The notes: a model not told the origin generated them from the letters alone. A stretch of 13,395 nt of DNA from RCC1774 sp050330855 (GCA_050330855.1 JBHJNL010000090.1:1-13395); one strand, 5' to 3'; positions 7,724-13,395 are shown, counted from the first letter of the stretch. A program made the numbers and translations.

Positions 7724-8473
7724 ATGTACGACGACATTCCAGAGGCCTTTAGGCAACCTAGCTCCGAAGTGCCCACATCACGGTCCCAACCGTTGTTATG
7801 GGTCGGCAGCGGCATTGGGCTAGTTGCGGTGGTATTAGGGGGATGGTTTGCCCTCAGTGCGTTTAACCCGACCCCTTCTAAGAGCGCATCTGAATCTACT
7901 CCTGCTCCGGTGGCTGTTCCTTCTGCAGAACCTCAAGCACCCAATACTATTCTTGGGCATTTTAAATATGCTGAAGCTTCTCCAGCAGATCTCAAAGCCA
8001 TCTCTGCAGATGGTCGCCTCAAGCTACAGGCCTCTGCGGCAGAGTCTTATCAACGCATGGCTGCCGCTGCCCGATCTGCCGGAGTGAGCCTGCAACCCTT
8101 GTCTGCCTTTCGGACCATCAAGGAGCAAGAATTCCTCTTTTTTAAAGTTAAGGAGCAGCGTGCCCAGGACACCGCCAAACGAGCTGATGTCAGTGCGCCG
8201 CCACAGCACAGCGAGCACCACACGGGCTATGCCATTGATGTCGGCGATGGGTCTCAGCCTCAGACCAACCTCAGTGAATCCTTTGAGCAAACCCGTACCT
8301 TTAAGTGGCTAGAGGCCAATGCCCCTCGCTTTAGTTTTGAGCTATCTTTCCCGAAGGGGAATGCTCAGGGGGTCACCTATGAGCCTTGGCACTGGCGGTA
8401 TGTTGGCGATCAGGCCAGCCTTGAAACCTTCTATAGTGCGCGCCAGCTCAAGCCCAAGCAGGGGTCTCCGTGA
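7724..8473 (+). CDS. Membrane-anchored VanY/M15 family D-Ala-D-Ala carboxypeptidase
   Basis: 249-residue zinc peptidase predicted to trim the terminal D-Ala from peptidoglycan stem peptides. A short cytoplasmic N-terminus precedes one transmembrane segment (about 25-46). A Pro/Ser/Ala-rich linker (about 49-73) then places the catalytic domain in the periplasm. The domain shows SAFRTIKEQEFLFF (127-140), the metal motif SEHHTGYAID (163-172; ligands H165 and D172) and EPWHWRYV (220-227; catalytic E220 and third ligand H223). All expected active-site residues are present, so it should be active. The start is ATG without an obvious Shine-Dalgarno. The stop codon overlaps the GTG of the next gene by four bases (GTGA), so the two are probably translationally coupled. 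VanY proteins outside resistance clusters are ordinary cell-wall enzymes, and nothing here suggests glycopeptide resistance. Confidence 0.92.
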   Translation: MYDDIPEAFRQPSSEVPTSRSQPLLWVGSGIGLVAVVLGGWFALSAFNPTPSKSASESTPAPVAVPSAEPQAPNTILGHFKYAEASPADLKAISADGRLKLQASAAESYQRMAAAARSAGVSLQPLSAFRTIKEQEFLFFKVKEQRAQDTAKRADVSAPPQHSEHHTGYAIDVGDGSQPQTNLSESFEQTRTFKWLEANAPRFSFELSFPKGNAQGVTYEPWHWRYVGDQASLETFYSARQLKPKQGSP

Positions 8474-9141
8474 ATAAAGACTTTTCATTAAATGCGATCG
8501 CACTAGGCATCGCTCTCCTCAGCTTCTCTGTACTGGTGGGACCTTTTCTCAATCTTCCACCAGCAATACCAGCCGCGATTACGCTTAGCTGTCTAATTTT
8601 GTTTGCCGTCGATACCTTTGGCTTCAATAGCCTTGGGAGTCGATTACTGATCGATAGCGTTGCCCAGCTCTCGCCCACCCATCGTCAGCGCATCATTCAC
8701 CATGAAGCCGGTCATTTCCTAGTGGCCCAGCTCTTAGGTATTCCAGTGGTGGGGTATACCCTTAGTGCCTGGGAAGCCTTTCGTCAGGGACATTTAGGTG
8801 AAGGGGGCGTTCGAGTGGAGACCCCTGAGTTCAAGACGTTGATTACCGCCTCAGAATTAGAGCGATACTGTGCCATCTGGATGGCCGGTGGAGTTGCTGA
8901 ATCACTGGTCTACTCCAACATCGAAGGCGGTGCTGATGATCTAAAAACGCTAAGAACGGTTCTCAAGCGTCTAGAGGTCAAAGATGCCCCCTTAAAAGAG
9001 CGGCTAGCAGGCCGACGGGCGCAGCAGTTGTTGCAAACCCACTGGGAAACCTATGAAGCCCTCACTGCAGCCATGGCAAATCGAGCGCCAGTGGTAGACT
9101 GCTGCCAGCTTATTGAGCAACAAGCGCAATCTGCTCTGTGA
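8470..9141 (+). CDS. Membrane M41-like (FtsH-type) zinc protease domain without AAA ATPase
   Basis: 223-residue protein starting with GTG at 8470, overlapping the previous stop. Two hydrophobic segments (about 8-27 and 31-50) are followed by a zinc-protease domain with HHEAGHFLVAQLLG (77-90; HEAGH at 78-82, ligands H78 and H82, catalytic E79). The segment IEGGADDLKT (151-160) may supply the third acidic ligand. This arrangement matches the M41 protease domain of FtsH (HEAGH with a downstream Asp), but the whole AAA ATPase module is absent and the protein is complete at this length. Cyanobacteria and plants have such short FtsH-like Zn-protease homologs, with unclear substrates. It probably acts at the cytoplasmic face of the inner or thylakoid membrane. 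It is the second gene of a two-gene operon with the M15 peptidase. The fold is confident; the function is not. Confidence 0.85.
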   Translation: MNKDFSLNAIALGIALLSFSVLVGPFLNLPPAIPAAITLSCLILFAVDTFGFNSLGSRLLIDSVAQLSPTHRQRIIHHEAGHFLVAQLLGIPVVGYTLSAWEAFRQGHLGEGGVRVETPEFKTLITASELERYCAIWMAGGVAESLVYSNIEGGADDLKTLRTVLKRLEVKDAPLKERLAGRRAQQLLQTHWETYEALTAAMANRAPVVDCCQLIEQQAQSAL

Positions 9142-9188
9142 CGGATATCACCGTTGAATCGTGTTCAGGTAACTACAATTTCGGTGAG

Positions 9189-9257
9189 TGACGTCAGTGC
9201 AACCACCTGACGCCATCTTTAGATGTTTTTTGTAGAGATAGTGACGCCAGCTATCTC
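9189..9257 (+). promoter_or_regulatory. Repeat-rich leader upstream of the phosphodiesterase gene
   Basis: In the 125-base gap between the M41-like gene and the phosphodiesterase gene the motif TGACGYCA appears three times in the same orientation: TGACGTCAG (9189-9197), TGACGCCAT (9208-9216) and TGACGCCAG (9242-9250). The last copy forms the loop of a 7-bp hairpin, GAGATAG (9235-9241) with CTATCTC (9251-9257), ending 9 bases before the ATG. A short weak stem CATC/GATG followed by TTTTTT (about 9213-9230) could be a poor terminator for the upstream operon. The repeats are seen; regulatory meaning is inferred. They do not match the usual CRP-type site TGTGA-N6-TCACA. Confidence 0.35.
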
Positions 9258-9266
9258 GTTTACGCC

Positions 9267-10061
9267 ATGCCTCAATCGTCCTCCCTCCTCGTTGCTCAGC
9301 TTTCTGATCTGCATCTGTTCTCAACACCAGAACAGACGCTGCTCGGTCTGAAGACGATGGCCTCTTTTGAAGCAATTCTAGCGGCCCTTACGCAACTGCC
9401 GACCCAACCTGATCTCATCCTCCTAACGGGCGATTTAGCCCAAGATGAGTCCCCTGCAGCTTACCAGCAGATTGTTCAGCAGCTAACCCCTCTCAATATT
9501 CCGACCTATTGGTTACCGGGCAATCATGATCATCAGCCCAGCATGGCGCAGCTTTTAAGCCAATCTCCCTTCTGTTCTGACAAAACATTTAAGGCCGGAG
9601 GATGGCAGTTTTTACTCCTCGATTCAACGGTCCCGCAGCAGGTATATGGAGCATTCTCACAGGATGACTTAATACAGCTCGATCAGCAGCTACAGAACCA
9701 CACTGAACCGACCCTGATCGCCCTGCACCATCCGCCCATTAGTATTGATTCGGCTTGGTTAGATCAGCTGGGTCTACAAAATGCAGCAGACTTCTTCACC
9801 GTGGTTGAGCGCTATCCCCACGTCAAGATTGCTCTCTTTGGACATATTCATCAGCAGATTGAACAGCATCGAAAGGGCGTTGCGTACTTGAGCACCCCTT
9901 CAACTTGCGTCCAGTTCGCACCGCACCAGAAAACGTTCGCGTTGGATGAAACCCAACCAGGGTTCCGGCTCTTGCAACTGTATGATGACGGCACCTTTAC
10001 AACCCAAGTGCATCGCGTTGAAATGCAGTACCAGCCAGATCTAGAGGCGCATGGGTATTGA
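9267..10061 (+). CDS. Class III cyclic-nucleotide phosphodiesterase / calcineurin-like metallophosphoesterase (CpdA-like)
   Basis: 264-residue cytoplasmic two-metal phosphoesterase with all five family blocks: QLSDLHLF (11-18; D14, H16), TGDLAQD (54-60; D56), LPGNHDHQ (83-90; N86, H87), IALHHPP (151-157) and FGHIHQQ (191-197; H193, H195). Length and motif spacing match CpdA, the 3',5'-cAMP phosphodiesterase, and cyanobacteria use cAMP signalling, so cAMP hydrolysis is the best guess. Class III enzymes often also act on other phosphodiesters, so the substrate is not settled. The ATG at 9267 has no clear Shine-Dalgarno. The leader contains three TGACGYCA repeats and a hairpin. It is convergent with the DUF4330 gene, with only three bases between the stop codons and no hairpin visible between them, so the two 3' ends must overlap. 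Confidence 0.88.
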   Translation: MPQSSSLLVAQLSDLHLFSTPEQTLLGLKTMASFEAILAALTQLPTQPDLILLTGDLAQDESPAAYQQIVQQLTPLNIPTYWLPGNHDHQPSMAQLLSQSPFCSDKTFKAGGWQFLLLDSTVPQQVYGAFSQDDLIQLDQQLQNHTEPTLIALHHPPISIDSAWLDQLGLQNAADFFTVVERYPHVKIALFGHIHQQIEQHRKGVAYLSTPSTCVQFAPHQKTFALDETQPGFRLLQLYDDGTFTTQVHRVEMQYQPDLEAHGY

Positions 10062-10064
10062 GAC

Positions 10065-10583
10065 TTATTTAATGATCCGAATATCAATGACGCTGGCCTT
10101 GAAATTATATTGTTGACTCCCTAACTCAACGGGAACCCCAACTTTGATATCGGTACCACCGAGCTTGATATTGTCGCCCTTGACTTCGGCTTTACCCGCT
10201 AACGTAATCAAAAGATTAGAAGAGTATTGAGCTTCTACCCTAGGATCGGGAAGCGGTTTGACCGAACCATCAGGTTGAGTAATGGCAAGATTCCTCGGCA
10301 ATAGTTCAACGGTTTTGATGTCAACTTCACCTGATGGGGCATTACGAATAATAAAATTCGTTTTTTCGCCTGCCTTAATCAGCTTTTCAGGACTACGGGC
10401 GCTGAGGCCTAGTACGAGGGCATCTACCTCAATGGCCTGGGAGCTACTATTGCCTACAATGGGGCCACCACTACCGGGTAGGACAAAGATACCTAACACG
10501 ACGAACAAAATCACAAGAACTGCGCCAGCATCTAAGATGCTGACTTTGCCAAATAACCGGCCTTGGGCGTCTACAATTGTCAT
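10065..10583 (-). CDS. DUF4330 membrane-anchored protein
   Basis: 172-residue protein of the DUF4330 family, found widely in cyanobacteria, with unknown function. It begins with the family-typical MTIVDAQGRLFGKVSILDAGA, followed by one transmembrane helix (about residues 19-36, VLVILFVVLGIFVLP). The remaining ~130 residues look beta-rich and soluble (for example IEVDALVLGLSA, NFIIRNAPSGEVDIKTVELLP, VGVPVELGSQQYNFKASVIDIRI). One helix preceded by a short charged N-terminus suggests a cytoplasmic N-terminus and an extracytoplasmic domain. The ATG start has AGGA 10 bases upstream. It is divergent from the DUF2555 gene across about 205 bases and convergent with the phosphodiesterase gene. There is no sign of truncation. 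Confidence 0.87.
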   Translation of the reverse strand: MTIVDAQGRLFGKVSILDAGAVLVILFVVLGIFVLPGSGGPIVGNSSSQAIEVDALVLGLSARSPEKLIKAGEKTNFIIRNAPSGEVDIKTVELLPRNLAITQPDGSVKPLPDPRVEAQYSSNLLITLAGKAEVKGDNIKLGGTDIKVGVPVELGSQQYNFKASVIDIRIIK

Positions 10584-10650
10584 AAAATTTCGTTCCTAAG
10601 CCAAAAATCTCACTCTTTCTATCAGCCTTGTGGTCTGTGCACTCTGGCCT

Positions 10651-10677
10651 CTGGCGATTAGGGTATCACGACGCCAG
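10651..10677. promoter_or_regulatory. Inverted repeat CTGGCG-N15-CGCCAG in the DUF4330/DUF2555 divergent region
   Basis: CTGGCG (10651-10656) and CGCCAG (10672-10677) form a perfect 6-bp inverted repeat in the 205-base gap between two divergent start codons. GGGTATC follows within the spacer (about 10661-10667) and occurs again at about 10746-10752, upstream of the DUF2555 gene. It may be an operator shared by both genes; no clear -35/-10 pair could be assigned. Low confidence. Confidence 0.25.
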
Positions 10678-10788
10678 CACCAAGGGGTGAAACAAGAGGT
10701 TAGGCGGTGTAGCAATGCCGGATGTAACAGTTTTTCACAAATGAGGGTATCCACTCTAAGATAGAAATGGTGAGTAAAGCATTGGCCT

Positions 10789-11001
10789 ATGAGCGTTCCT
10801 GATACCCTAAAGCCTGAAGTGTCTAACTACACAAAGGCAGATGTTGAGCAACTAGCGAAGCGTCTTGAAGAAGATGATTACGAGACACCTTTTGAGGCTC
10901 TCGGTGATTGGCATCTATTGCGATCTGTTGCGTTCCAGAAGCCCGAATTAGCGGAACCCTACATGTATCTGCTAGACCTAGAAGCCTTTGACGAATCCTG
11001 A
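10789..11001 (+). CDS. DUF2555 small acidic protein
   Basis: 70-residue protein recognised as the cyanobacterial DUF2555 family from the block VEQLAKRLEEDDYETPFEALGDWHLLR and the ending EPYMYLLDLEAFDES. It is strongly acidic (many Asp/Glu, few Lys/Arg), has no cysteine, signal peptide or membrane segment, and is probably cytosolic and helical. No function is established. The ATG at 10789 is weakly supported by GGTGAG about 14 bases upstream. coaBC follows 113 bases downstream on the same strand. The only candidate terminator between them is a weak 4-bp stem with TTTTTT (about 11047-11070), so the two may be co-transcribed in part. Confidence 0.85.
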   Translation: MSVPDTLKPEVSNYTKADVEQLAKRLEEDDYETPFEALGDWHLLRSVAFQKPELAEPYMYLLDLEAFDES

Positions 11002-11114
11002 AGATATCGGGTTCAGGTCAGTATTAAAGTTGTTTGCTTCTGCATTACCCTTCCGGTAGTCAATTTTTTGGGGAGAGAGCTGAGGGGTTGGGGTCGTTCG
11101 CCAGGTAGCAAATT

Positions 11115-12347
11115 GTGGCTCAACGTATTCTGATTGGTATCGGTGGCGGCATTGCTGCTTACAAGGTGTGTGAAATTATTTCTGCTCTGGTGAAATCTGG
11201 GTCAGAGGTTCGGGTAATGCTAACAGGTGCGGCCCAAGCCTTTGTGACGCCCCTGACGGTAACGACGCTGTGCCGCCATCCGGTCTATGATGACGCGAGT
11301 CTTTGGGAGGCGACCCATCAACGACCGCTACATATTGAGCTGGCAGACTGGGCAGATTTAATGTTGCTGGCTCCTCTCACTGCAAACACCCTTGCCAAGC
11401 TGGCCTGTGGATTGGCAGATAATCTATTGTCCAATACGGTACTGGCGTCGGACTGTCCGATTTTACTGGCCCCTGCCATGAATACAACGATGTGGCAGCA
11501 GCCTGCAGTGCAGCGCAACTGGCGGCAAATTTTGCAGGAGGCTCGGTATCACGTCATTGGGCCAGGGGCGGGTCTTTTGGCCTGCGATACAGTCGGTTTG
11601 GGTCGCATGGCGGAACCACAGGATATTTTGAGTTATCTAAGTTCCCTTGAGTACACAAAAGGATGCCGAGATCTGGTCGACAAGACGTTGCTCATCAGTG
11701 CGGGGGGGACGCGGGAGCCGTTAGATCCAGTTAGATTTATCGGCAATCCGTCTACAGGGAAAATGGGGATGGCGCTAGCGCTGGCGGCGTGGCATCGGGG
11801 GGCTAAGGTCTCTTTGGTTCACGCTCCGTTGTCAGAAATATTTTCGCCGGTTGCTGACATCAATAAGATCGCAACTCCAACCTCTGCAGAGATGAGATCG
11901 CAACTCCTCAATCTCTTCCCCACAGCAGACTGGACGATTATGGCGGCGGCAGTGGGGGACGTGAAACCTGCCCAATATTCGGCCACTAAGCTACCGAAGA
12001 AAGATTTGCCTCAATCGCTGGCGTTGGAGCCGGTGCCGGATATTCTTGCCGAGCTAAGTCAGCTTAAACAGCCCCGCCAACGTCTGATTGGGTTCGCAGC
12101 CCAGACAGGGGATATCGTCACCCCCGCTCAAGAGAAGCTAAAGCGGAAAGGATTAGATGCGATCGCAACCAATCCCGTAGACCAGCCCCATAGCGGTTTT
12201 GGTAGCCATCAAAATCAAGCTGTCTTGATCGATAAAACCGGGCGTCAGGTTGAGGTGCCCAACTGCAGCAAGCTATCAATGGCCCATCAGCTTCTAGACT
12301 TTATTGTCGAGCTAGATCAGCGCCTTGTTCATCATCCTGCGCCGTAA
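11115..12347 (+). CDS. coaBC: Bifunctional phosphopantothenoylcysteine decarboxylase / phosphopantothenate-cysteine ligase
   Basis: Catalyses two consecutive steps of coenzyme A synthesis: CoaB joins 4'-phosphopantothenate to cysteine (CTP-dependent) and CoaC decarboxylates the product with FMN. The N-terminal CoaC half (about 1-185) shows GIGGGIAAYK (8-17), the catalytic histidine H73 in PLHIELADWADL, the flavin/substrate motif LAPAMNTTMW (118-127) and C157 in LLACDTVGLGRM. The CoaB half (about 190-400) has LISAGGTREPLDPVRFIGNPSTGKMG (193-218), AAAVGDVKP (277-285), the KLPKKD loop (292-297) and GFAAQT (326-331). At 410 residues it is full length. The start is GTG, with AGGT about 9 bases before it. 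It is convergent with the tRNA-Arg gene; the hairpin between them faces the tRNA. Confidence 0.97.
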   Translation: MAQRILIGIGGGIAAYKVCEIISALVKSGSEVRVMLTGAAQAFVTPLTVTTLCRHPVYDDASLWEATHQRPLHIELADWADLMLLAPLTANTLAKLACGLADNLLSNTVLASDCPILLAPAMNTTMWQQPAVQRNWRQILQEARYHVIGPGAGLLACDTVGLGRMAEPQDILSYLSSLEYTKGCRDLVDKTLLISAGGTREPLDPVRFIGNPSTGKMGMALALAAWHRGAKVSLVHAPLSEIFSPVADINKIATPTSAEMRSQLLNLFPTADWTIMAAAVGDVKPAQYSATKLPKKDLPQSLALEPVPDILAELSQLKQPRQRLIGFAAQTGDIVTPAQEKLKRKGLDAIATNPVDQPHSGFGSHQNQAVLIDKTGRQVEVPNCSKLSMAHQLLDFIVELDQRLVHHPAP

Positions 12348-12364
12348 CAGTATCCCCAGATCGC

Positions 12365-12398
12365 AAAAACCCCAAGATACCGATGAGATATCAAGGGG
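12365..12398 (-). terminator. Terminator downstream of tRNA-Arg
   Basis: On the minus strand CCCC-TT-GATA (12398-12389), a 9-nt loop, and TATC-TT-GGGG (12379-12370) form an 8-bp stem with a TT/TT internal mismatch, followed directly by TTTTT (12369-12365). It starts 24 bases past the tRNA 3' end. The T-tract is on the minus strand only, so it serves the tRNA rather than coaBC, which ends at 12347, before the hairpin. Confidence 0.75.
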
Positions 12399-12421
12399 AA
12401 AGCGTATACTGACAAATCAAA

Positions 12422-12495
12422 CGGGCTAGGAGGGATTCGAACCCCCGACACCGTGGTCCGTAGCCACGTGCTCTAGTCCACTGAGCTACAAGCCC
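12422..12495 (-). tRNA. trnR-ACG: tRNA-Arg (anticodon ACG)
   Basis: A complete 74-nt cloverleaf on the minus strand: acceptor GGGCTTG/CTAGCCC with discriminator G73, D arm GCTC-AGTGGACTA-GAGC, anticodon arm CGTGG-CTACGGA-CCACG (anticodon ACG at positions 34-36), variable loop GTGTC, and T arm GGGGG-TTCGAAT-CCCTC. A34 would be deaminated to inosine by TadA to read CGU, CGC and CGA. The 3' CCA is not encoded and must be added by the CCA enzyme. The acceptor stem has one U6-U67 mismatch. Its promoter appears to overlap the start of moaC, and a terminator follows at 12365-12398. Confidence 0.97.
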
Positions 12496-12508
12496 TCAGA
12501 GGAATTTC

Positions 12509-12535
12509 ATCTTACCATAGCTGTACCCATGACAA
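12509..12535 (-). promoter_or_regulatory. Candidate tRNA-Arg promoter overlapping the moaC start codon
   Basis: On the minus strand TTGTCA (12535-12530) and TAAGAT (12514-12509) resemble -35 and -10 boxes, with a 15-base spacer (shorter than the ideal 17). Transcription would begin near 12502, about 7 bases before the mature tRNA 5' end. The -35 box lies on the last two bases of the moaC ATG (12529-12531) and its second and third codons. With only 33 bases between tRNA and moaC, some overlap is forced whichever boxes are used. Confidence 0.45.
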
Positions 12536-13071
12536 CAGAATTTACAGATCAGAGTTTTGAGCCTAATCTTCAGCCTTCCAGCGAGTCTTCCTCGACACTG
12601 ACCCACTTAGATGCTCAGGGGCAGGCGTATATGGTGGATGTTTCTGAAAAAGCAGTGACCGTGAGAGTTGCGATCGCACAGGGGCAAGTGTGCATGTCGG
12701 CTCAAACCTTTGCCGCGATTGAGGCAGGCAATGCCCCCAAAGGAGACGTTCTCGGTACGGCCCGTTTAGCCGGAATTATGGCGGCTAAACAAACAGCTCA
12801 GTTGATTCCCCTGTGCCATTCATTGCCACTGCAGAAAATCAAGGTGGAAATTACCCCTGACGCACAGCTACCGGGCTACGTGATTCAAGCGACAGTGAAA
12901 ACCAAGTCAGAAACCGGGGTAGAGATGGAAGCACTCACGGCTGTGTCAGTTGCGGCCTTAACGCTCTATGACATGGCAAAAGCCCTAGAGAAGTCGATTC
13001 GTATTGAGAATATCCATCTATTGTCTAAGCAAGGTGGCAAATCTGGAGAATGGCATGCCAAAAAGGAGTAA
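12529..13071 (+). CDS. moaC: Cyclic pyranopterin monophosphate synthase (MoaC)
   Basis: Second enzyme of molybdenum cofactor synthesis. It rearranges the MoaA product 3',8-cyclo-7,8-dihydro-GTP to cyclic pyranopterin monophosphate in the cytoplasm, for enzymes such as nitrate reductase. The 180-residue protein has LTHLDAQGQAYMVDVSEKAVTVR (24-46), KGDVLGTARLAGIMAAK (71-87), LIPLCHSLPL (92-101) and TGVEMEALTAVSVAALTLYDMAKA (129-152). By comparison with E. coli, catalytic lysines K51 and K131 correspond to K71 and K151, D128 to D148 and H77 to H97; all are kept. S98 replaces the Pro of E. coli LCHPL. The first ~23 residues are a Ser/Thr/Glu-rich extension absent from E. coli MoaC. The ATG has no Shine-Dalgarno and the gene begins 33 bases from the divergent tRNA, so its promoter must lie in or next to the tRNA gene. 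No moaA or moaE is nearby. Confidence 0.96.
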   Translation: MTTEFTDQSFEPNLQPSSESSSTLTHLDAQGQAYMVDVSEKAVTVRVAIAQGQVCMSAQTFAAIEAGNAPKGDVLGTARLAGIMAAKQTAQLIPLCHSLPLQKIKVEITPDAQLPGYVIQATVKTKSETGVEMEALTAVSVAALTLYDMAKALEKSIRIENIHLLSKQGGKSGEWHAKKE

Positions 13072-13318
13072 CACTGTTGGAGGAAAATGCCATAAAACAG
13101 TTTCACTATGACGATACACTGCCTGACTGGAGCAAGAGGTATGCCAAAAGTTAACTCGCTCTAGCCCTGGCTCATTCGGAGAAATTCTGACTGCTGAAGG
13201 TTGATGGTCACCTAACGTAAGGCAGGGTTGGGCCGACTCAGCATAGCGCTGTTCTAGGCTCGCATCCCCACCCTGGCCTAAGAGGATGTATGAGAAGTCT
13301 CCTCTGATACCAAAAAAG
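13072..13318. other. Gene-poor stretch between moaC and the insertion sequence
   Basis: No convincing gene. A minus-strand frame is open from 13323 back into moaC. Its part at about 13120-13290 reads like protein (for example GGDASLEQRYAESAQ, SPNEPGLERVNF), but it has only a GTG start inside the putative insertion sequence and no ribosome-binding site. It may be the remnant of a gene cut by the insertion. Small inverted repeats are present: ACTGTT (13073-13078) with AACAGT (13096-13101), just past the moaC stop, and AGAGGA (13281-13286) with TCCTCT (about 13300-13305). Neither has a T-tract. The insertion-sequence boundary probably lies somewhere in about 13285-13318. Confidence 0.4.
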
Positions 13319-13365
13319 CTCACTCGCCATAAGCTGTAGTTGTTAAACAGACAGCAGCGAGTGAG
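13319..13365 (+). promoter_or_regulatory. Long hairpin immediately before the transposase start
   Basis: CTCACTCGC (13319-13327) pairs perfectly with GCGAGTGAG (13357-13365). Inside it GCTGT (13333-13337) pairs with ACAGC (13351-13355). Together they give about 14 bp with a small asymmetric bulge. The second arm ends two bases before the ATG at 13368 and includes the purine-rich GAGTGAG that could act as ribosome-binding site. Such a structure would hide the start from transcripts entering from outside the element, as known for some insertion sequences. Structure seen; role inferred. Confidence 0.55.
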
Positions 13366-13367
13366 TC

Positions 13368-13395
13368 ATGAGCAAAGCATACTCCAGTAATCTGA
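13368..13395 (+). CDS. Start of an insertion-sequence transposase (IS5-like), cut by the window end
   Basis: ATG at 13368 opens a frame reading MSKAYSSNL up to the last base. This N-terminus is very like that of many cyanobacterial IS5-superfamily DDE transposases, which often begin with M-x-K-x-Y-x-S-N-L-T. Only nine codons are visible, so family and intactness cannot be judged, and neither the right end nor a target-site duplication can be seen. The strong hairpin directly upstream supports an insertion-sequence leader. Confidence 0.6.

Noticed and set aside
7724..8473. Glycopeptide-resistance gene vanY
   Set aside because: No vanA/H/X/S/R neighbours. M15 carboxypeptidases of this kind are common housekeeping enzymes in cyanobacteria.
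11047..11070. Terminator between the DUF2555 gene and coaBC
   Set aside because: Only a 4-bp TACC/GGTA stem precedes the T run; too weak to call.
1..13395. CRISPR array, prophage, or toxin-antitoxin/defence island
   Set aside because: No regularly spaced repeats and no phage or defence gene set was seen. The Uma2 gene alone, from a very common family, is not evidence of a defence system.

Overview
The window looks like a chromosomal segment of a cyanobacterium, probably a salt-exposed one. Three things point there. The palindrome GCGATCGC (HIP1) occurs at least 12 times in 13.4 kb, where about 0.2 would be expected by chance. Several genes belong to families I know mainly from cyanobacteria (DUF4278, DUF2555, DUF4330, cyAbrB, Uma2). 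There is also a glucosylglycerol-phosphate phosphatase gene (stpA), whose product makes a compatible solute used at moderate to high salinity. Genus and species cannot be fixed from this sequence.

Layout. Position 1-120 is the tail of an unrecognised membrane-protein gene. It converges on uvrA (222-3254, minus), the nucleotide-excision-repair damage sensor. Next on the minus strand come a Uma2/DUF820 putative nuclease gene and, separated from it by a clear intrinsic terminator, a DUF4278 gene. A 274-base divergent region leads to stpA (plus). stpA converges with a cyAbrB regulator gene through a perfect 12-bp hairpin that overlaps the stpA stop codon. A thioredoxin-fold exported protein (minus, own terminator) diverges from a two-gene plus-strand operon: a membrane-anchored VanY/M15 carboxypeptidase and an FtsH-type M41 zinc protease domain without an ATPase, with start and stop overlapping. 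Then come a class III (CpdA-like) phosphodiesterase gene, a convergent DUF4330 gene, a DUF2555 gene and coaBC (coenzyme A synthesis). A tRNA-Arg(ACG) gene on the minus strand converges with coaBC and diverges from moaC (molybdenum cofactor synthesis). The last ~80-100 bases are the left end of an insertion sequence: a strong hairpin followed by the first nine codons of a transposase-like reading frame.

How the genes relate. Most are single-gene units with independent housekeeping or stress jobs (DNA repair, osmolyte synthesis, global regulation, cell-wall trimming, CoA and Moco synthesis). The only firm operon is the M15 + M41-like pair; DUF2555-coaBC may be another. I see no multi-gene defence, secretion or biosynthetic cluster, no CRISPR array and no prophage. 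The points most worth a second look are the coupled membrane peptidase pair, the hairpin guarding the transposase start, the tRNA promoter that appears to overlap the moaC start codon, and the single-cysteine thioredoxin-like protein.
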